Of a DNA stretch of 39,326 nucleotides, positions 8,264 through 16,684 are shown one piece after another. The stretch comes from Betaproteobacteria bacterium (GTDB lineage Bacteria > Pseudomonadota > Gammaproteobacteria > Burkholderiales > Rhodocyclaceae), in contig WQZF01000017.1 in NCBI GenBank assembly GCA_009780885.1, forward strand, positions 1 to 39,326. The letters run 5' to 3'. The translations under genes and the position numbers were made by a program. The notes under the pieces are model-generated. The model ran no database searches. It was not told the DNA's origin and worked only from the letters and a program-made list of their open reading frames with translations. Positions within the stretch are counted from its first letter, which is position 1; the number at the start of each line of letters is the position of its first letter.

Positions 8264-9274
8264 ATGGGATCCTTGCATATCAGTCTGGGCATCGTCATTT
8301 TTCTCGTTGTGCTGGCGCTTGCCTTCGACTTCATGAACGGCTTTCACGACGCCGCCAACGCGATTGCGACGGTTGTGTCGACGCGTGTGCTGAAGCCGCA
8401 TACTGCCGTCATACTCGCAGCGGTGTGCAATATTGTTGCCATCTTCATTTTCGAACTCAAGGTCGCCGCTACCGTCGGCAAGGGCACCATCGAACCGGTC
8501 ACGATCGACCACGTTGTCATTTTCGGCGCGCTCGTCGGCGCCATCGCGTGGAACATCATCACCTGGTATTACGGCATCCCCTCCTCGTCCTCGCACGCGC
8601 TGATCGGCGGCCTGATCGGCGCCGCACTCATCAAGGACGGGCCGCAGGCGCTGATTTCCGGCGGCGTGCTGAAAACCGTCGCCTTCATCTTCATCTCCCC
8701 GCTTCTTGGAATGGCGCTCGGATCCCTGATCATGATCGCTGTCTCCTGGTTGTTCCGGCGCAGCACGCCGGGGCGCGTCGACAAATGGTCGCGCCGGCTG
8801 CAACTCGTCTCCGCCTCCGCCTACGCGCTCGGCCACGGCGGCAACGACGCGCAGAAAACCATCGGCATCATCTGGATGCTGCTCATCGCCTCCGGCTACA
8901 CCGCCGCAGATACCCATACGCCGCCGCTCTGGGTCATCATCTCCTGCTATACCGCGATCGGCATTGGAACCGCATTCGGCGGCTGGCGCATCATCAAGAT
9001 GATGGGACAAAAAATCACCAAACTGAAACCCGTCGGCGGTTTCTGTGCCCAAACGGGCGGCGCCATAACCCTGTTCCTTGCGACCGCGCTTGGCATTCCC
9101 GTTTCCACCACCCACACCATCACCGGCGCCATCGTCGGTGTCGGCTCGGTGCAAAAATTCTCCGCCGTGCGTTGGGGCATCGCTGGAAACATCATCTGGG
9201 CCTGGATTCTCACCATCCCGTGCAGCGCCCTGATCGCTGCCTGTTTCTGGTATCTCGGCAGCTTCATTTTCTAA
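8264..9274 (+). CDS. pit: Low-affinity inorganic phosphate transporter (Pit family)
   Basis: A 336-residue membrane protein of the PiT family with about ten hydrophobic segments. The two inverted signature repeats are visible: 'DFMNGFHDAANAIATVVSTRVL' (~25–45) with 'PSSSSHALIGGLIGA' (~105–120), and 'ALGHGGNDAQKTIGII' (~190–205) with 'PVSTTHTITGAIVGVG' (~285–300). It carries metal-phosphate in symport with protons across the inner membrane. It forms a two-gene unit with the DUF47 gene. The last codons and the TAA stop lie inside the left end of repeat A1, so the ending Ile-Phe-stop is encoded by the repeat. A strong hairpin terminator follows at 9353–9381. Confidence 0.93.
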   Translation: MGSLHISLGIVIFLVVLALAFDFMNGFHDAANAIATVVSTRVLKPHTAVILAAVCNIVAIFIFELKVAATVGKGTIEPVTIDHVVIFGALVGAIAWNIITWYYGIPSSSSHALIGGLIGAALIKDGPQALISGGVLKTVAFIFISPLLGMALGSLIMIAVSWLFRRSTPGRVDKWSRRLQLVSASAYALGHGGNDAQKTIGIIWMLLIASGYTAADTHTPPLWVIISCYTAIGIGTAFGGWRIIKMMGQKITKLKPVGGFCAQTGGAITLFLATALGIPVSTTHTITGAIVGVGSVQKFSAVRWGIAGNIIWAWILTIPCSALIAACFWYLGSFIF

Positions 9275-9342
9275 ATTACTTAAATAATTTCTTCTTGAAA
9301 ATATCTACTGTAGAGAAACATTATTCAAGTAAATTTAGAAAA
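9267..9342 (-). repeat. Family A palindromic AT-rich element, copy A1
   Basis: A 76-bp element bounded by TTTTCTAAATT and AATTTAGAAAA. The arms pair imperfectly over about 22 bp (TTAAATAAT against ATTATTCAA). Its central CTACTGTAG lies on the opposite strand relative to copies A2–A5, so this copy is inverted. It overlaps the pit stop codon and lies just before a conventional terminator, between two convergent genes. Confidence 0.88.
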
Positions 9343-9352
9343 TCAGTTCATC

Positions 9353-9381
9353 AAAAAGGCTTGCCACAGGCAAGCCTTTTT
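9353..9381. terminator. Bidirectional intrinsic terminator between pit and the DUF4124 gene
   Basis: A perfect 13-bp stem (AAAAAGGCTTGCC, loop ACA, GGCAAGCCTTTTT) has a T run on either strand. It sits between convergent genes and can end both transcripts. Confidence 0.92.
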
Positions 9382-9402
9382 ATTTGAAGCCTTCGCCGGA
9401 AA

Positions 9403-10128
9403 TTATTTTTGGTTGCCGGAGGAGGGAGTGGAGGAAGAAAGGGGAGAAGAACCACTCATGCGAGAGTGCGCTTCCCGGTAACGCGCCTTGATGTCCTCGT
9501 ATTGCACGCGAACGCTGTCGAATTCCTTGCGTTTGCTCGCAAGCAACTCCTGGTTGAATTTGAGTTCGGCTTGCAGGTCGCGGATCTTTCTCTTCGGATC
9601 CTGGGGCGGAGGAGCATCCTTGTCCTTCTCCTTGTCCTTGTCTTTCTCCTTCTTCTCCTTGTCCGGCTCCCCGGAGTCGGCGCTGGCCTGTTCATTCATG
9701 TCTTTCAGGGACTGGTCCGTCTCCTTGACCTTCCGTTCGAGATCCCGGATGGCAAGCTGAATTTCGCCCTCCGCGCGTTCGCGCATCTGGTCGATTTCCT
9801 GCTCGCTGCCATAGGTCGAGAGCAAGGCGCGATCCCTGCGGGCCTGCTCCTTCTGCCTGGCAGCCTGTTCCAACTGGCGTTCCCTTTCCCGTTTCTGCTC
9901 CGCGAGTTCTGCCGCAGTCAGGGGCGGCGGGATTTCGCGCACTACGATCCCGCGACTATCCTTGATCTGGTAACCACGGCCAAAACATGCCTGCGGCAAG
10001 GTATCGCCGCAGGCTTTTTGACCGCTGGCATCGACACAGCAATAGAACACGCCGGAAGACTCGGCGGCCAATGCCGCTCCCGTGCCCAGCCCCACGCATC
10101 CTCCCGCAAGAAACAACAGGGAGCGCAT
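9403..10128 (-). CDS. Exported DUF4124-like protein with long charged coiled coil
   Basis: A 241-residue protein. I start it at 10128, where an AGG-containing site precedes ATG and a signal peptide begins (MRSLLFLAGGCVGLGTGAALAAES, cleaved near residue 22–24). A short cysteine-containing region (FYCCVDASGQKACGDTLPQACFGRGYQI) resembles the DUF4124 domain of proteobacterial envelope proteins. Then come long helices rich in Glu, Arg and Gln (~60–140), a linker of alternating Lys, Asp and Glu (~145–165) and a second coiled coil (~175–225). The tail is Ser-rich. Function is unknown. It begins 20 bases after pyrE on the same strand and may be co-transcribed with it. Confidence 0.75.
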   Translation of the reverse strand: MRSLLFLAGGCVGLGTGAALAAESSGVFYCCVDASGQKACGDTLPQACFGRGYQIKDSRGIVVREIPPPLTAAELAEQKRERERQLEQAARQKEQARRDRALLSTYGSEQEIDQMRERAEGEIQLAIRDLERKVKETDQSLKDMNEQASADSGEPDKEKKEKDKDKEKDKDAPPPQDPKRKIRDLQAELKFNQELLASKRKEFDSVRVQYEDIKARYREAHSRMSGSSPLSSSTPSSGNQK

Positions 10129-10147
10129 CACCTGCCTGACGGATCGT

Positions 10148-10825
10148 TCAAATCTGGTTTTGTACAACACCGTATTCCCTCCGGTAATGAGCAACCGCTG
10201 CAGCATGTTCCTGAAATTCCACCTGCCGCGCGAGAAAGGAGAGCAAATCCTCCAGCGTCGCCACGGCAATGACCGGGATTCCGTAGGTATATTCCACTTC
10301 CTGAACTGCGGAAAGCGTGTTTCCATCCTTTCCCCCATTTTTTCCATCACTTCCCCGCTCCATCCGGTCCAGCGCAACAACGACGCCGCAGGGCGTCGCG
10401 CCCGCCGCCCGAATCAACGCAACCGATTCCCGGATCGAAGTGCCGGCGGAAATCACATCGTCGATGATCAGCACCCTTCCCGATGCCTCACTCCCGATCA
10501 GGGCGCCGCCTTCGCCATGATCCTTCGTTTCCTTGCGGTTATAGAAATACGGCAGATTGCGCCCCTGCCTGGACAAAGCCACTGCAGTCGCCGCCGCCAG
10601 GGGGATTCCCTTGTAAGCCGGGCCGAAAAGCATGTCGACGGCAATTCCGCTCCCGATGATCGCCTCCGCATAAAATTGCGCCAGACGATCCAATGAGGCG
10701 CCATCGCAAAAAACGCCCGCATTGAAAAAGTATGGGGAAGGGCGACCTGCCTTTGTCCTGAACGCGCCAAAGCGCAAGGCTTTTTGGGCAACGGCAAACG
10801 CGATGAATTCCTGACTGAGACTCAT
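10148..10825 (-). CDS. pyrE: Orotate phosphoribosyltransferase
   Basis: A 225-residue enzyme that joins orotate to PRPP to make orotidine monophosphate in pyrimidine synthesis. The PRPP-binding motif 'VLIIDDVISAGTS' (~118–130), the 'LFGPAYKGIPLA' loop (~66–77) and the flexible catalytic loop (YNRKETKDHGEGG, ~93–105) are all present. Compared with typical PyrE there is an insertion of about eight Gly/Asp/Lys residues after 'LDRMERG', just before the conserved 'SAVQEVE'. It is divergent from xth, a neighbour pairing common in betaproteobacteria. Confidence 0.95.
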   Translation of the reverse strand: MSLSQEFIAFAVAQKALRFGAFRTKAGRPSPYFFNAGVFCDGASLDRLAQFYAEAIIGSGIAVDMLFGPAYKGIPLAAATAVALSRQGRNLPYFYNRKETKDHGEGGALIGSEASGRVLIIDDVISAGTSIRESVALIRAAGATPCGVVVALDRMERGSDGKNGGKDGNTLSAVQEVEYTYGIPVIAVATLEDLLSFLARQVEFQEHAAAVAHYRREYGVVQNQI

Positions 10826-11011
10826 GAATATTATCTAAGCAAGTTTTAGGCCAAAACCGTAATTGGCTTTAAAATCATGCAAGTTTAAGCGATTTTAAAA
10901 AAGCGCGCGTGTAAAACTAACATTTTTTGTCAATGTGCCCCGTCAAAAGCCCCTGGACGAACCACCTCCGTGACGGGCGCGAGGATTTTTCGAAAGGTAC
11001 ATACAAACATC
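10826..11011. promoter_or_regulatory. A+T-rich divergent promoter region between pyrE and xth
   Basis: These 186 bases lie between divergent start codons and are distinctly A+T-rich. On the minus strand there is a perfect TTGACA about 105 bases ahead of pyrE, without a clear -10 at the right spacing. Another stretch (TTAGATAATATT) lies close to the pyrE start. I cannot assign either promoter precisely. Confidence 0.4.
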
Positions 11012-11824
11012 ATGTTCCGGATATTAACGCTGAATTTGAACGGAATTCGCTCCGCCTGGAAAAAGGGCTTTCCTGCCTGGCTGGCGGCGCAAGATGCCGA
11101 TGTTGTCTGCTTGCAGGAAGTCCGGGCGCAGGAAGAAGACCTCGCGCCCTCGATGCAGGCGCCGGAGGGTTTCCACGCCTTTTACCGGTGCGCCTCCATG
11201 AAAAGGGGCTATAGCGGCGTCGCACTGTGGTGCCGGCAAGCGCCGGAACGAATCGTCACCGCAATGAATGTGCCGGAATTTGACACCGAAGGCCGATTTT
11301 TGCGCATCGATTTCCCTTCCGCTGCGGGAGGCTTTTCGGTGATCTCGCTCTATCTGCCCTCGGGTTCAAGCGCGCCGGAGCGGCAAGAGGCAAAATTCCG
11401 CTTCATGGACGCCTTTTATCCGCAGCTCTGCGCACTGGCGCAGGAAGCGCGCGCCGGACGGGAAATCGTGATCTGCGGCGACTGGAACATCGCGCACCGC
11501 GAGATCGATCTGAAAAACTGGAAATCGAATCAGAAAAATTCCGGCTTCCTGCCCGAGGAACGCGACTGGATGACGCGGGTGCTCGACGAGGCAGGCTGGG
11601 TCGATGTCTACCGAAGGCTTTACCCGGAGGCGACGGGAGAGGGCTACACCTGGTGGTCGAACCGGGGACAGGCGTGGGCGAAAAACGTCGGCTGGCGAAT
11701 CGACTACCAGTTGGCAACGCCGGGGCTTGCCGCCGCCGCACGCGCCGCTTCGGTCTACAGGGAAGAACGTTTTTCCGATCACGCGCCGCTGGTGATCGAC
11801 TACGAGTGGCCGCACCGGGACTGA
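11012..11824 (+). CDS. xth: Exodeoxyribonuclease III (AP endonuclease)
   Basis: A 270-residue enzyme of the exonuclease III/AP endonuclease family. Metal and catalytic residues are visible: 'LTLNLNGIRSA' (Asn8/10), 'CLQEVRA' (Glu36), 'ICGDWNIAHREIDLKNW' (Asp and Asn, ~150–160) and the terminal 'FSDHAPLVIDY' with the catalytic histidine. It cuts DNA at abasic sites and trims 3' ends in base-excision repair. I start at 11012 because the family begins 'FRILTLNLNGIRS'; an AAAGG lies upstream at a rather long spacing. It is convergent with the dynamin-like gene across 49 bases. Confidence 0.94.
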   Translation: MFRILTLNLNGIRSAWKKGFPAWLAAQDADVVCLQEVRAQEEDLAPSMQAPEGFHAFYRCASMKRGYSGVALWCRQAPERIVTAMNVPEFDTEGRFLRIDFPSAAGGFSVISLYLPSGSSAPERQEAKFRFMDAFYPQLCALAQEARAGREIVICGDWNIAHREIDLKNWKSNQKNSGFLPEERDWMTRVLDEAGWVDVYRRLYPEATGEGYTWWSNRGQAWAKNVGWRIDYQLATPGLAAAARAASVYREERFSDHAPLVIDYEWPHRD

Positions 11825-11873
11825 TACATGCAGGACAGGCAGCGCATAAGCGAAACCCGCCCTGCGCCCCGCT

Positions 11874-13832
11874 CTATGCCACCCGTTTATCCGCAGCCGG
11901 ATCGGCGTCCAGCGAATCCGTGATTTTGAGATATGCCGCAGACAAGCCCTCTATCTGCGTTTTCAGGGCGGATTCCATCTGCATCAGCTCGTTGATCCGG
12001 TCTTCCAGCGTATCGGTCGCCTGATGAATGCGGTTGATACTCTCCAGGCGCTGCTTCAGATACGCCTGATGTTCGCGGATCTGTGACTGCATCGGCGCCA
12101 TGATTGCCTTGATCCAGGCTTCGGCATCGCGGTTGGCGATCTCGAACAGCGAGCGCATTTGCAGCGCGATTTCCTCGAAAAAGCGTTGCGTCAGCTTGCC
12201 TTGCCGCAGCGAAAACAGTTTGACCGAACTGCCGAGATGGGTATTCGACCATTCTTCGAGACTGTCCAGTCCCTTCTGATGGCGGAAAAAGCTGAAAATC
12301 GGCGGCGATCCGAGCCTCAAACCGTGCTCCACGCTGAACTTCCGGTAAAACGCCTCCATCATCGCGGCGATTTCGTCCGAATCGAGGGCAGCCTGCTTGA
12401 GGTTGTTTCGTGCCGCCTCAAAAAAACCCCGCATCGCGTCGCCGAGCTGGCGCGAGAATTTTGCCGTGTCCATCGCCGAATGTGTGTTCTGCGCGATACG
12501 GCGCAGATTGTCGAGATCAATGCGGGAAAACAGCCGGTTCGACAGAGTCGCAAAAACGTTGCGCACCGCATGATAGCGCTGCAATGCATCCTCGAACTCC
12601 AGCTTCTCCGTGTTGATCTTGCCCATCATGTACTTCACGACACCCTTGTTCTTGCCTCGCAACTCGAACAACTCATTCAACTGATCCTGCAAACCCGAAA
12701 GCCGCGCCAGAAGCAGATGGCGCACATGCAGATGCAATTCCTCCAGCTCGCGCTCGCTCGTGGTGCGCACGATGTCCCGCTTGCCCGGAAGCAGTTCCTC
12801 GGACAAAGCCCTTTCCAGGAGCCCGAGACGGCTGCGTTTGAGGAGTGCGTTGTCGTTCGTGACCTTCGCCACCAGCCCCTTTTGGGCCGATACGGGAAAA
12901 ATCTGCTCCTGCGGCACATCGAGCATCGCGGCGCAACTGCGCACCTGGCGGCCGATTTCGGCGTTGATTTCCGTATCCGATTTCAAGCCGTCCCACAGAC
13001 CGTCGATCTTGTTCAGCACGACCACACTGTTACGCCGGCTCGTGCTGTCGACCATCACGTTGTGACGCCAGATCAGCAAATCGGACTGCGTCACCCCGGT
13101 ATCCGCCGCCAGCAGGAAAAGGACGACATGCGCGTTGGGCAACAACGAGAGCGTCAGTTCCGGCTCGGTGCCCACCGCGTTCAGCCCCGGCGTATCGAGA
13201 ATTACCAGGCCCTGTTCGAGCAGGGGATGAGGAAAGTTGATCACCGCATGCCGCCAGCGCGGAATTTCCACCTTCCCTTCGGCATCGGCGTGATACGCCT
13301 GGGCCTCCGCGTCGTCCTCCACGGCGAAGCCGAGCCTTTCTGCCTCCTCACGCCCGACGCGAACCGTCTCGCTGATATGCTGCAACGCGATTTTCATCTT
13401 CTCGGCATCGTTGGTATCGAATCCGATGGAAGTCCACTCGTCGGAAAAACTCCGGTATTCCTTGACGCTGCCGCCGGAAAGCCGGGTCTTGATCGGCAGC
13501 AATTCGATGGCCGTGGGTTTTTCCGGGTCGAATCCCAATTCGGTCGGACACATCGTCGTCCGTCCCGCTGCGGAAGGCAGCATCCGGGTGCCGTAGCCAG
13601 CGAAGAAAATCGCATTGATCAACTCCGACTTTCCGCGCGAAAACTCGGCAACGAAGGCCACGCGCAAACGATCCTCGCCCAGGCGTTCGAGCATATGCGC
13701 AAGGCGCAAGCCGATATGCGGATCGGAAAGATCGTTGCTTTCGAGCCAGGTGCGGAAATTCGCAACGCTCTCGATAATCCCCTTTCGCCACTCGGCATAA
13801 GCGGCGACTTGCCGAAAGAGCATGGTAGTCAT
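11874..13832 (-). CDS. Dynamin-like GTPase
   Basis: A large GTPase of about 652 residues in the bacterial dynamin-like group. I start at 13832 because GGGGAG lies 5 bases upstream; an in-frame ATG at 13853 would add seven residues. G motifs: P-loop 'AEFSRGKS' (residues ~62–69; the family's first glycine is alanine here), G2 threonine region 'GRTTMCPTE', G3 'LDTPGLN' (~215) and G4 'NKIDG' (~270). The C-terminal half is helical with long coiled-coil stretches; the last 60 residues are a heptad-like helix. Such proteins remodel or tether membranes. It is a single gene rather than the tandem pair seen in some bacteria. Role inferred from family only. Confidence 0.85.
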   Translation of the reverse strand: MTTMLFRQVAAYAEWRKGIIESVANFRTWLESNDLSDPHIGLRLAHMLERLGEDRLRVAFVAEFSRGKSELINAIFFAGYGTRMLPSAAGRTTMCPTELGFDPEKPTAIELLPIKTRLSGGSVKEYRSFSDEWTSIGFDTNDAEKMKIALQHISETVRVGREEAERLGFAVEDDAEAQAYHADAEGKVEIPRWRHAVINFPHPLLEQGLVILDTPGLNAVGTEPELTLSLLPNAHVVLFLLAADTGVTQSDLLIWRHNVMVDSTSRRNSVVVLNKIDGLWDGLKSDTEINAEIGRQVRSCAAMLDVPQEQIFPVSAQKGLVAKVTNDNALLKRSRLGLLERALSEELLPGKRDIVRTTSERELEELHLHVRHLLLARLSGLQDQLNELFELRGKNKGVVKYMMGKINTEKLEFEDALQRYHAVRNVFATLSNRLFSRIDLDNLRRIAQNTHSAMDTAKFSRQLGDAMRGFFEAARNNLKQAALDSDEIAAMMEAFYRKFSVEHGLRLGSPPIFSFFRHQKGLDSLEEWSNTHLGSSVKLFSLRQGKLTQRFFEEIALQMRSLFEIANRDAEAWIKAIMAPMQSQIREHQAYLKQRLESINRIHQATDTLEDRINELMQMESALKTQIEGLSAAYLKITDSLDADPAADKRVA

Positions 13833-14055
13833 CTGTTCTCCCCTTCGATTCATGCAAAAAACAAAACATATCTATCAACTCTATAACATAAATCATTCTC
13901 TGATTATCGGTAAAAAGTATCACAATCGCCTTTTTTGAAAAGCCTGTGGACGGAAATGCACAGGCCAGGCGCCTGGCGCGAATGAAGCGCCATCCGCCTC
14001 ATCCGCAAAACCCCTTCCCGGGATTTTTTGAACAAGCCTTCCGAAGGGTTCGATA
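13833..14055. other. A+T-rich leader of the dynamin-like gene
   Basis: About 220 bases between the dynamin-like start and repeat A2. The 100 bases nearest the gene are clearly A+T-rich (TATAGAG, ATAAATCATT, TTTTTACC on the minus strand) and probably hold its promoter. I see no unambiguous pair of promoter boxes. The remainder is ordinary GC-rich spacer. Confidence 0.4.
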
Positions 14056-14132
14056 TTTTCTAAATTTGATTAAATAATGTTTCGCTACAGTAGTGATTTT
14101 TAATAAATAATTATTTAAACAAATTTAGAAAA
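14056..14132 (+). repeat. Family A palindromic AT-rich element, copy A2
   Basis: A 77-bp element with ends TTTTCTAAATTTG and CAAATTTAGAAAA. The arms are complementary over about 21 of 23 positions, the best-preserved hairpin of the family. The centre reads CGCTACAGTAGTG. It lies 3' of the secreted repeat protein and upstream of the dynamin-like gene, both on the minus strand. Confidence 0.9.
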
Positions 14133-14200
14133 TACAATGACCGGATCAAAGCGCCGGAAATCGGGCTTCAAGCCCCAAACCCCCGTCGGCTACGCCGCCA

Positions 14201-14341
14201 CCCCCTTTGGAAAGGGGGCTTTGTCCTGCGGCGCTTCGCGCCGAAAAACAACGGCGCTCCGAAGAGCGCCGCTTTTCAAGCCTCCCTCTTCGAGGGAGGT
14301 GGCGCAAAGCGCCGGTGGGAGTGGCCCCCCGTGGAGAGGTG
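14201..14341. repeat. Cluster of four GC-rich hairpins
   Basis: Four perfect or near-perfect stems follow in succession: CCCCCTTT/AAAGGGGG (14201–14218), CGGCGC/GCGCCG (14229–14243, followed by AAAAA), CGGCGCT/AGCGCCG (14252–14271, followed by CTTTT) and CCTCCCTC/GAGGGAGG (14281–14299). CCCGTGGAGAGGTG at 14328–14341 is shared with 160–173. The cluster lies just beyond the stop of the secreted repeat protein and could terminate its transcript; on the minus strand the 14229–14271 stems precede T-containing runs. It looks like a composite of dispersed intergenic repeats. Confidence 0.7.
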
Positions 14342-14353
14342 CTGGTTGCGGGC

Positions 14354-16684
14354 CTACGGCGCTGCCTGGAAGATTCCGCAGTAGCGCTTGTTCATCATCA
14401 TTTCGTCCGCATCCTTGCCGTGGCCGGTGTACAACTCGACCCAGGGAATTCCGCGAATGTCGAGATCATGGACCGGCGCTGTCGTGTGCGGGCCGGTTTT
14501 GCTTGCGGTAGAAAAGGGCAGGAAGAATTCGCCGAGCGGCATCCAGTCAATGCCGTTGTTCTGATACCAGCCGTAGAGCGGATGACCGGCGACGATGAAG
14601 ACTTGCTGGCCTGCGGCGAGTTCCTGCGTGTGCTGTACGCCCAGCTTTGCGTAAGTGCCTTTGAGCACCAGCGCGGAAGGGTTGCAGGCGAGTTTGCCGT
14701 CGCCCACCGTGAAACTCCCCTGTTTCGGCGTCAGCGCGTCGGCAGGGCAACCGGTCGCAGGCATCGGGGAAGTGATCCACTCCGGCGCGTCTACCTTGCC
14801 TTCGAGCACCGTAATGCGGGTGCTGGTGCAGACGGGGTCGAGCGTCGCGCGGATCGTCGCGCCAGCGCCGCTGCCGGGTTTATTCATCACCAGATCGCCA
14901 TTCCTGGCTTCGAGCAGCGGAACGCCGGGGACGATGACGCCGATGTCGGCAATTCCGCTGTCGAGAATCAGGGTGCGTCCATGGAGGCTCTCGAAGATTT
15001 CGAGGCAGGTGTTTTCGGCGCGCGGAGTGATCGTGTAGGGCACATTGTCGATCCGGATCGTGACCGGGGCGCTGCCCGAAGCGCCAAGGCAGAAGCTGGA
15101 ATTCCCGGGCGGCGCGGTGTAGCGGTTTCCCGGAATCAGTTCGTCGCCGTCGGAGAAGACGGGGTCGGGCGTGGGCGTCGGGTCGGGAGTCGGTGGAGGG
15201 CCAGGAGGGGGCGCGCTGGAGAGCGTCGTAAAGGGGAGTTCCAGCACTCCTGCCGGGCTATAGACATCGTAATTGCCGGCGGCGAAGCAGAATTTGTAAT
15301 TCGTGCCGGGAGTCAGGTTGGACAGGGGGACGTTGAATCCGGTGTTCGCCTGCATATTGCCGGTACTGTCTGGATCGGCAAGAAGCTCGGCGACAGTCGC
15401 GGGGCAAGTCTCCGAAGCCGAAAGAAGTTTCCACGCGCCGAGGGTGCCGATGTTGCTCGTGACCGAAAAACTGGCGCTCGTCGAGGCGGGGGTGATCGCC
15501 GGGGAAGACAGCGCGGGGATCACGATGGCATAGACGCAGTTGCCGCTCAGGCTGGGGTCGTCTTCCTGCGAGAGTTTGAAATCGTAGCCGGTGCTGCTGT
15601 TCAAGGTCGCGCCGTTGTTGGATATGGTTCCGGTGAAGTATCCGCTCGCCGTCACGCAGATCAGCGGGATTTTTTGTTGTTGCAGCGGAGCCGCGCCGGG
15701 CGCGAGATCCACGGCGGCCACGGCGGAAAGCACGCTGGGCAACGAACCGGTGAAATCTACATAATGGTGGATCATCAGCGGCCCCGAGTCGTTGGAGACG
15801 CGGAATTCGTAGAAAGCAAAATTCCTGACGATGGATATCGGCGTCGGCACCACGGGGTTCCTCGGGATGTAGTTCTCCAGCTTCAGGGTGTTGCCGGTGA
15901 ACGAGTCTATCCCTCCGAGTCCGCCCACAATCCCGCTGAACCCGCTTGCGCCCAGTCCCGAAGAGCCTCCGATGCTTACGGTATTGCCGGTGGCGGTGGC
16001 CGAGCTGGAAGCCGTAATGTGGCCGCCGTAAATATCGCCATCAACGAGGCTGTCGGAAATGATGACGGTATTTCCCGTGGCGGCGCCGGTGTTCGATTGG
16101 CCGCCATACACATTACCGTCTACGGACGCGCCGTTGATTTCCACCGTATTGCCGGTGACTGCGCCGTTGCCGTTGGCCTGATATCCACCATAAACAGTGG
16201 TCGCCAGACTCGGCCCCCCGTAGAGGAGCACGTAATTCCCGCTCGCGGCGCCGCTTCCGGAATGGACATAAGCGCCGTAAACCTGGTCTGTCCAGGCGGT
16301 GATCTCAACACGGTTGCCTGTGACCTTCGCGGAGGCGGCATAGCCTCCATACACAAAGGAGCCCGTTCCCAGATCGGCCTTGATGAATACCTGATTTCCT
16401 TCTCCTGTACCGGGGCCGCCCACTTCGTCGGTATCGAGCATGTTGAATCCGCCAACAACCATGTTTAGAGGGCCGGGGGCGCTCGAAGTGACAGTGACTT
16501 TATTTCCGGAGAGGCTGTCGGTCTTGTCGCTGGTCACGCTGTCGGTGGGGGCAAAGGTGTTGCCGAGGCCGACACTTGGAACGGGACGCAGCAGAGCGGC
16601 ATCGGTGGGATATTCGATGTCATCGGCCAAAACCGGCGCCGCCAGGAAAGCGCCAAGGAGCACCGCGATCAAGGATCGTTTCAT
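14354..16684 (-). CDS. Large secreted repeat protein, function unknown
   Basis: A 776-residue protein with a clear signal peptide (cleaved after 'AAPVLADD', ~residue 21). Residues ~55–260 hold degenerate repeats of about 30–35 residues built on 'G-N-x-V-x-I' strands followed by 'VYGG' turns (for example TGNTVEINGASVDGNVYGG and TGNTVIISDSLVDGDIYGG), the pattern of a right-handed β-helix in adhesins and autotransporter passengers. A middle region (~330–490) resembles β-sandwich repeats. A Pro/Thr/Asp linker (PPPGPPPTPDPTPTPDP) follows. The C-terminal domain (~600–720; VLEGKV, ELAAGQQVFI) faintly resembles a FecR-type fold. There is no autotransporter β-barrel or LPXTG-like anchor. I do not recognise the whole protein. 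It stands alone between repeat clusters. Confidence 0.75.
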   Translation of the reverse strand: MKRSLIAVLLGAFLAAPVLADDIEYPTDAALLRPVPSVGLGNTFAPTDSVTSDKTDSLSGNKVTVTSSAPGPLNMVVGGFNMLDTDEVGGPGTGEGNQVFIKADLGTGSFVYGGYAASAKVTGNRVEITAWTDQVYGAYVHSGSGAASGNYVLLYGGPSLATTVYGGYQANGNGAVTGNTVEINGASVDGNVYGGQSNTGAATGNTVIISDSLVDGDIYGGHITASSSATATGNTVSIGGSSGLGASGFSGIVGGLGGIDSFTGNTLKLENYIPRNPVVPTPISIVRNFAFYEFRVSNDSGPLMIHHYVDFTGSLPSVLSAVAAVDLAPGAAPLQQQKIPLICVTASGYFTGTISNNGATLNSSTGYDFKLSQEDDPSLSGNCVYAIVIPALSSPAITPASTSASFSVTSNIGTLGAWKLLSASETCPATVAELLADPDSTGNMQANTGFNVPLSNLTPGTNYKFCFAAGNYDVYSPAGVLELPFTTLSSAPPPGPPPTPDPTPTPDPVFSDGDELIPGNRYTAPPGNSSFCLGASGSAPVTIRIDNVPYTITPRAENTCLEIFESLHGRTLILDSGIADIGVIVPGVPLLEARNGDLVMNKPGSGAGATIRATLDPVCTSTRITVLEGKVDAPEWITSPMPATGCPADALTPKQGSFTVGDGKLACNPSALVLKGTYAKLGVQHTQELAAGQQVFIVAGHPLYGWYQNNGIDWMPLGEFFLPFSTASKTGPHTTAPVHDLDIRGIPWVELYTGHGKDADEMMMNKRYCGIFQAAP

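Noticed and set aside
9267-9342. Family A copies as ordinary intrinsic terminators.
   Set aside because: The stems are A+T-rich with long apical regions, and A1 and A3 are each followed by a separate strong GC-rich terminator that already does the job.
10826-11011. A riboswitch or attenuator ahead of pyrE.
   Set aside because: The leader is A+T-rich, but no leader peptide, T-tailed hairpin or known aptamer core could be seen.
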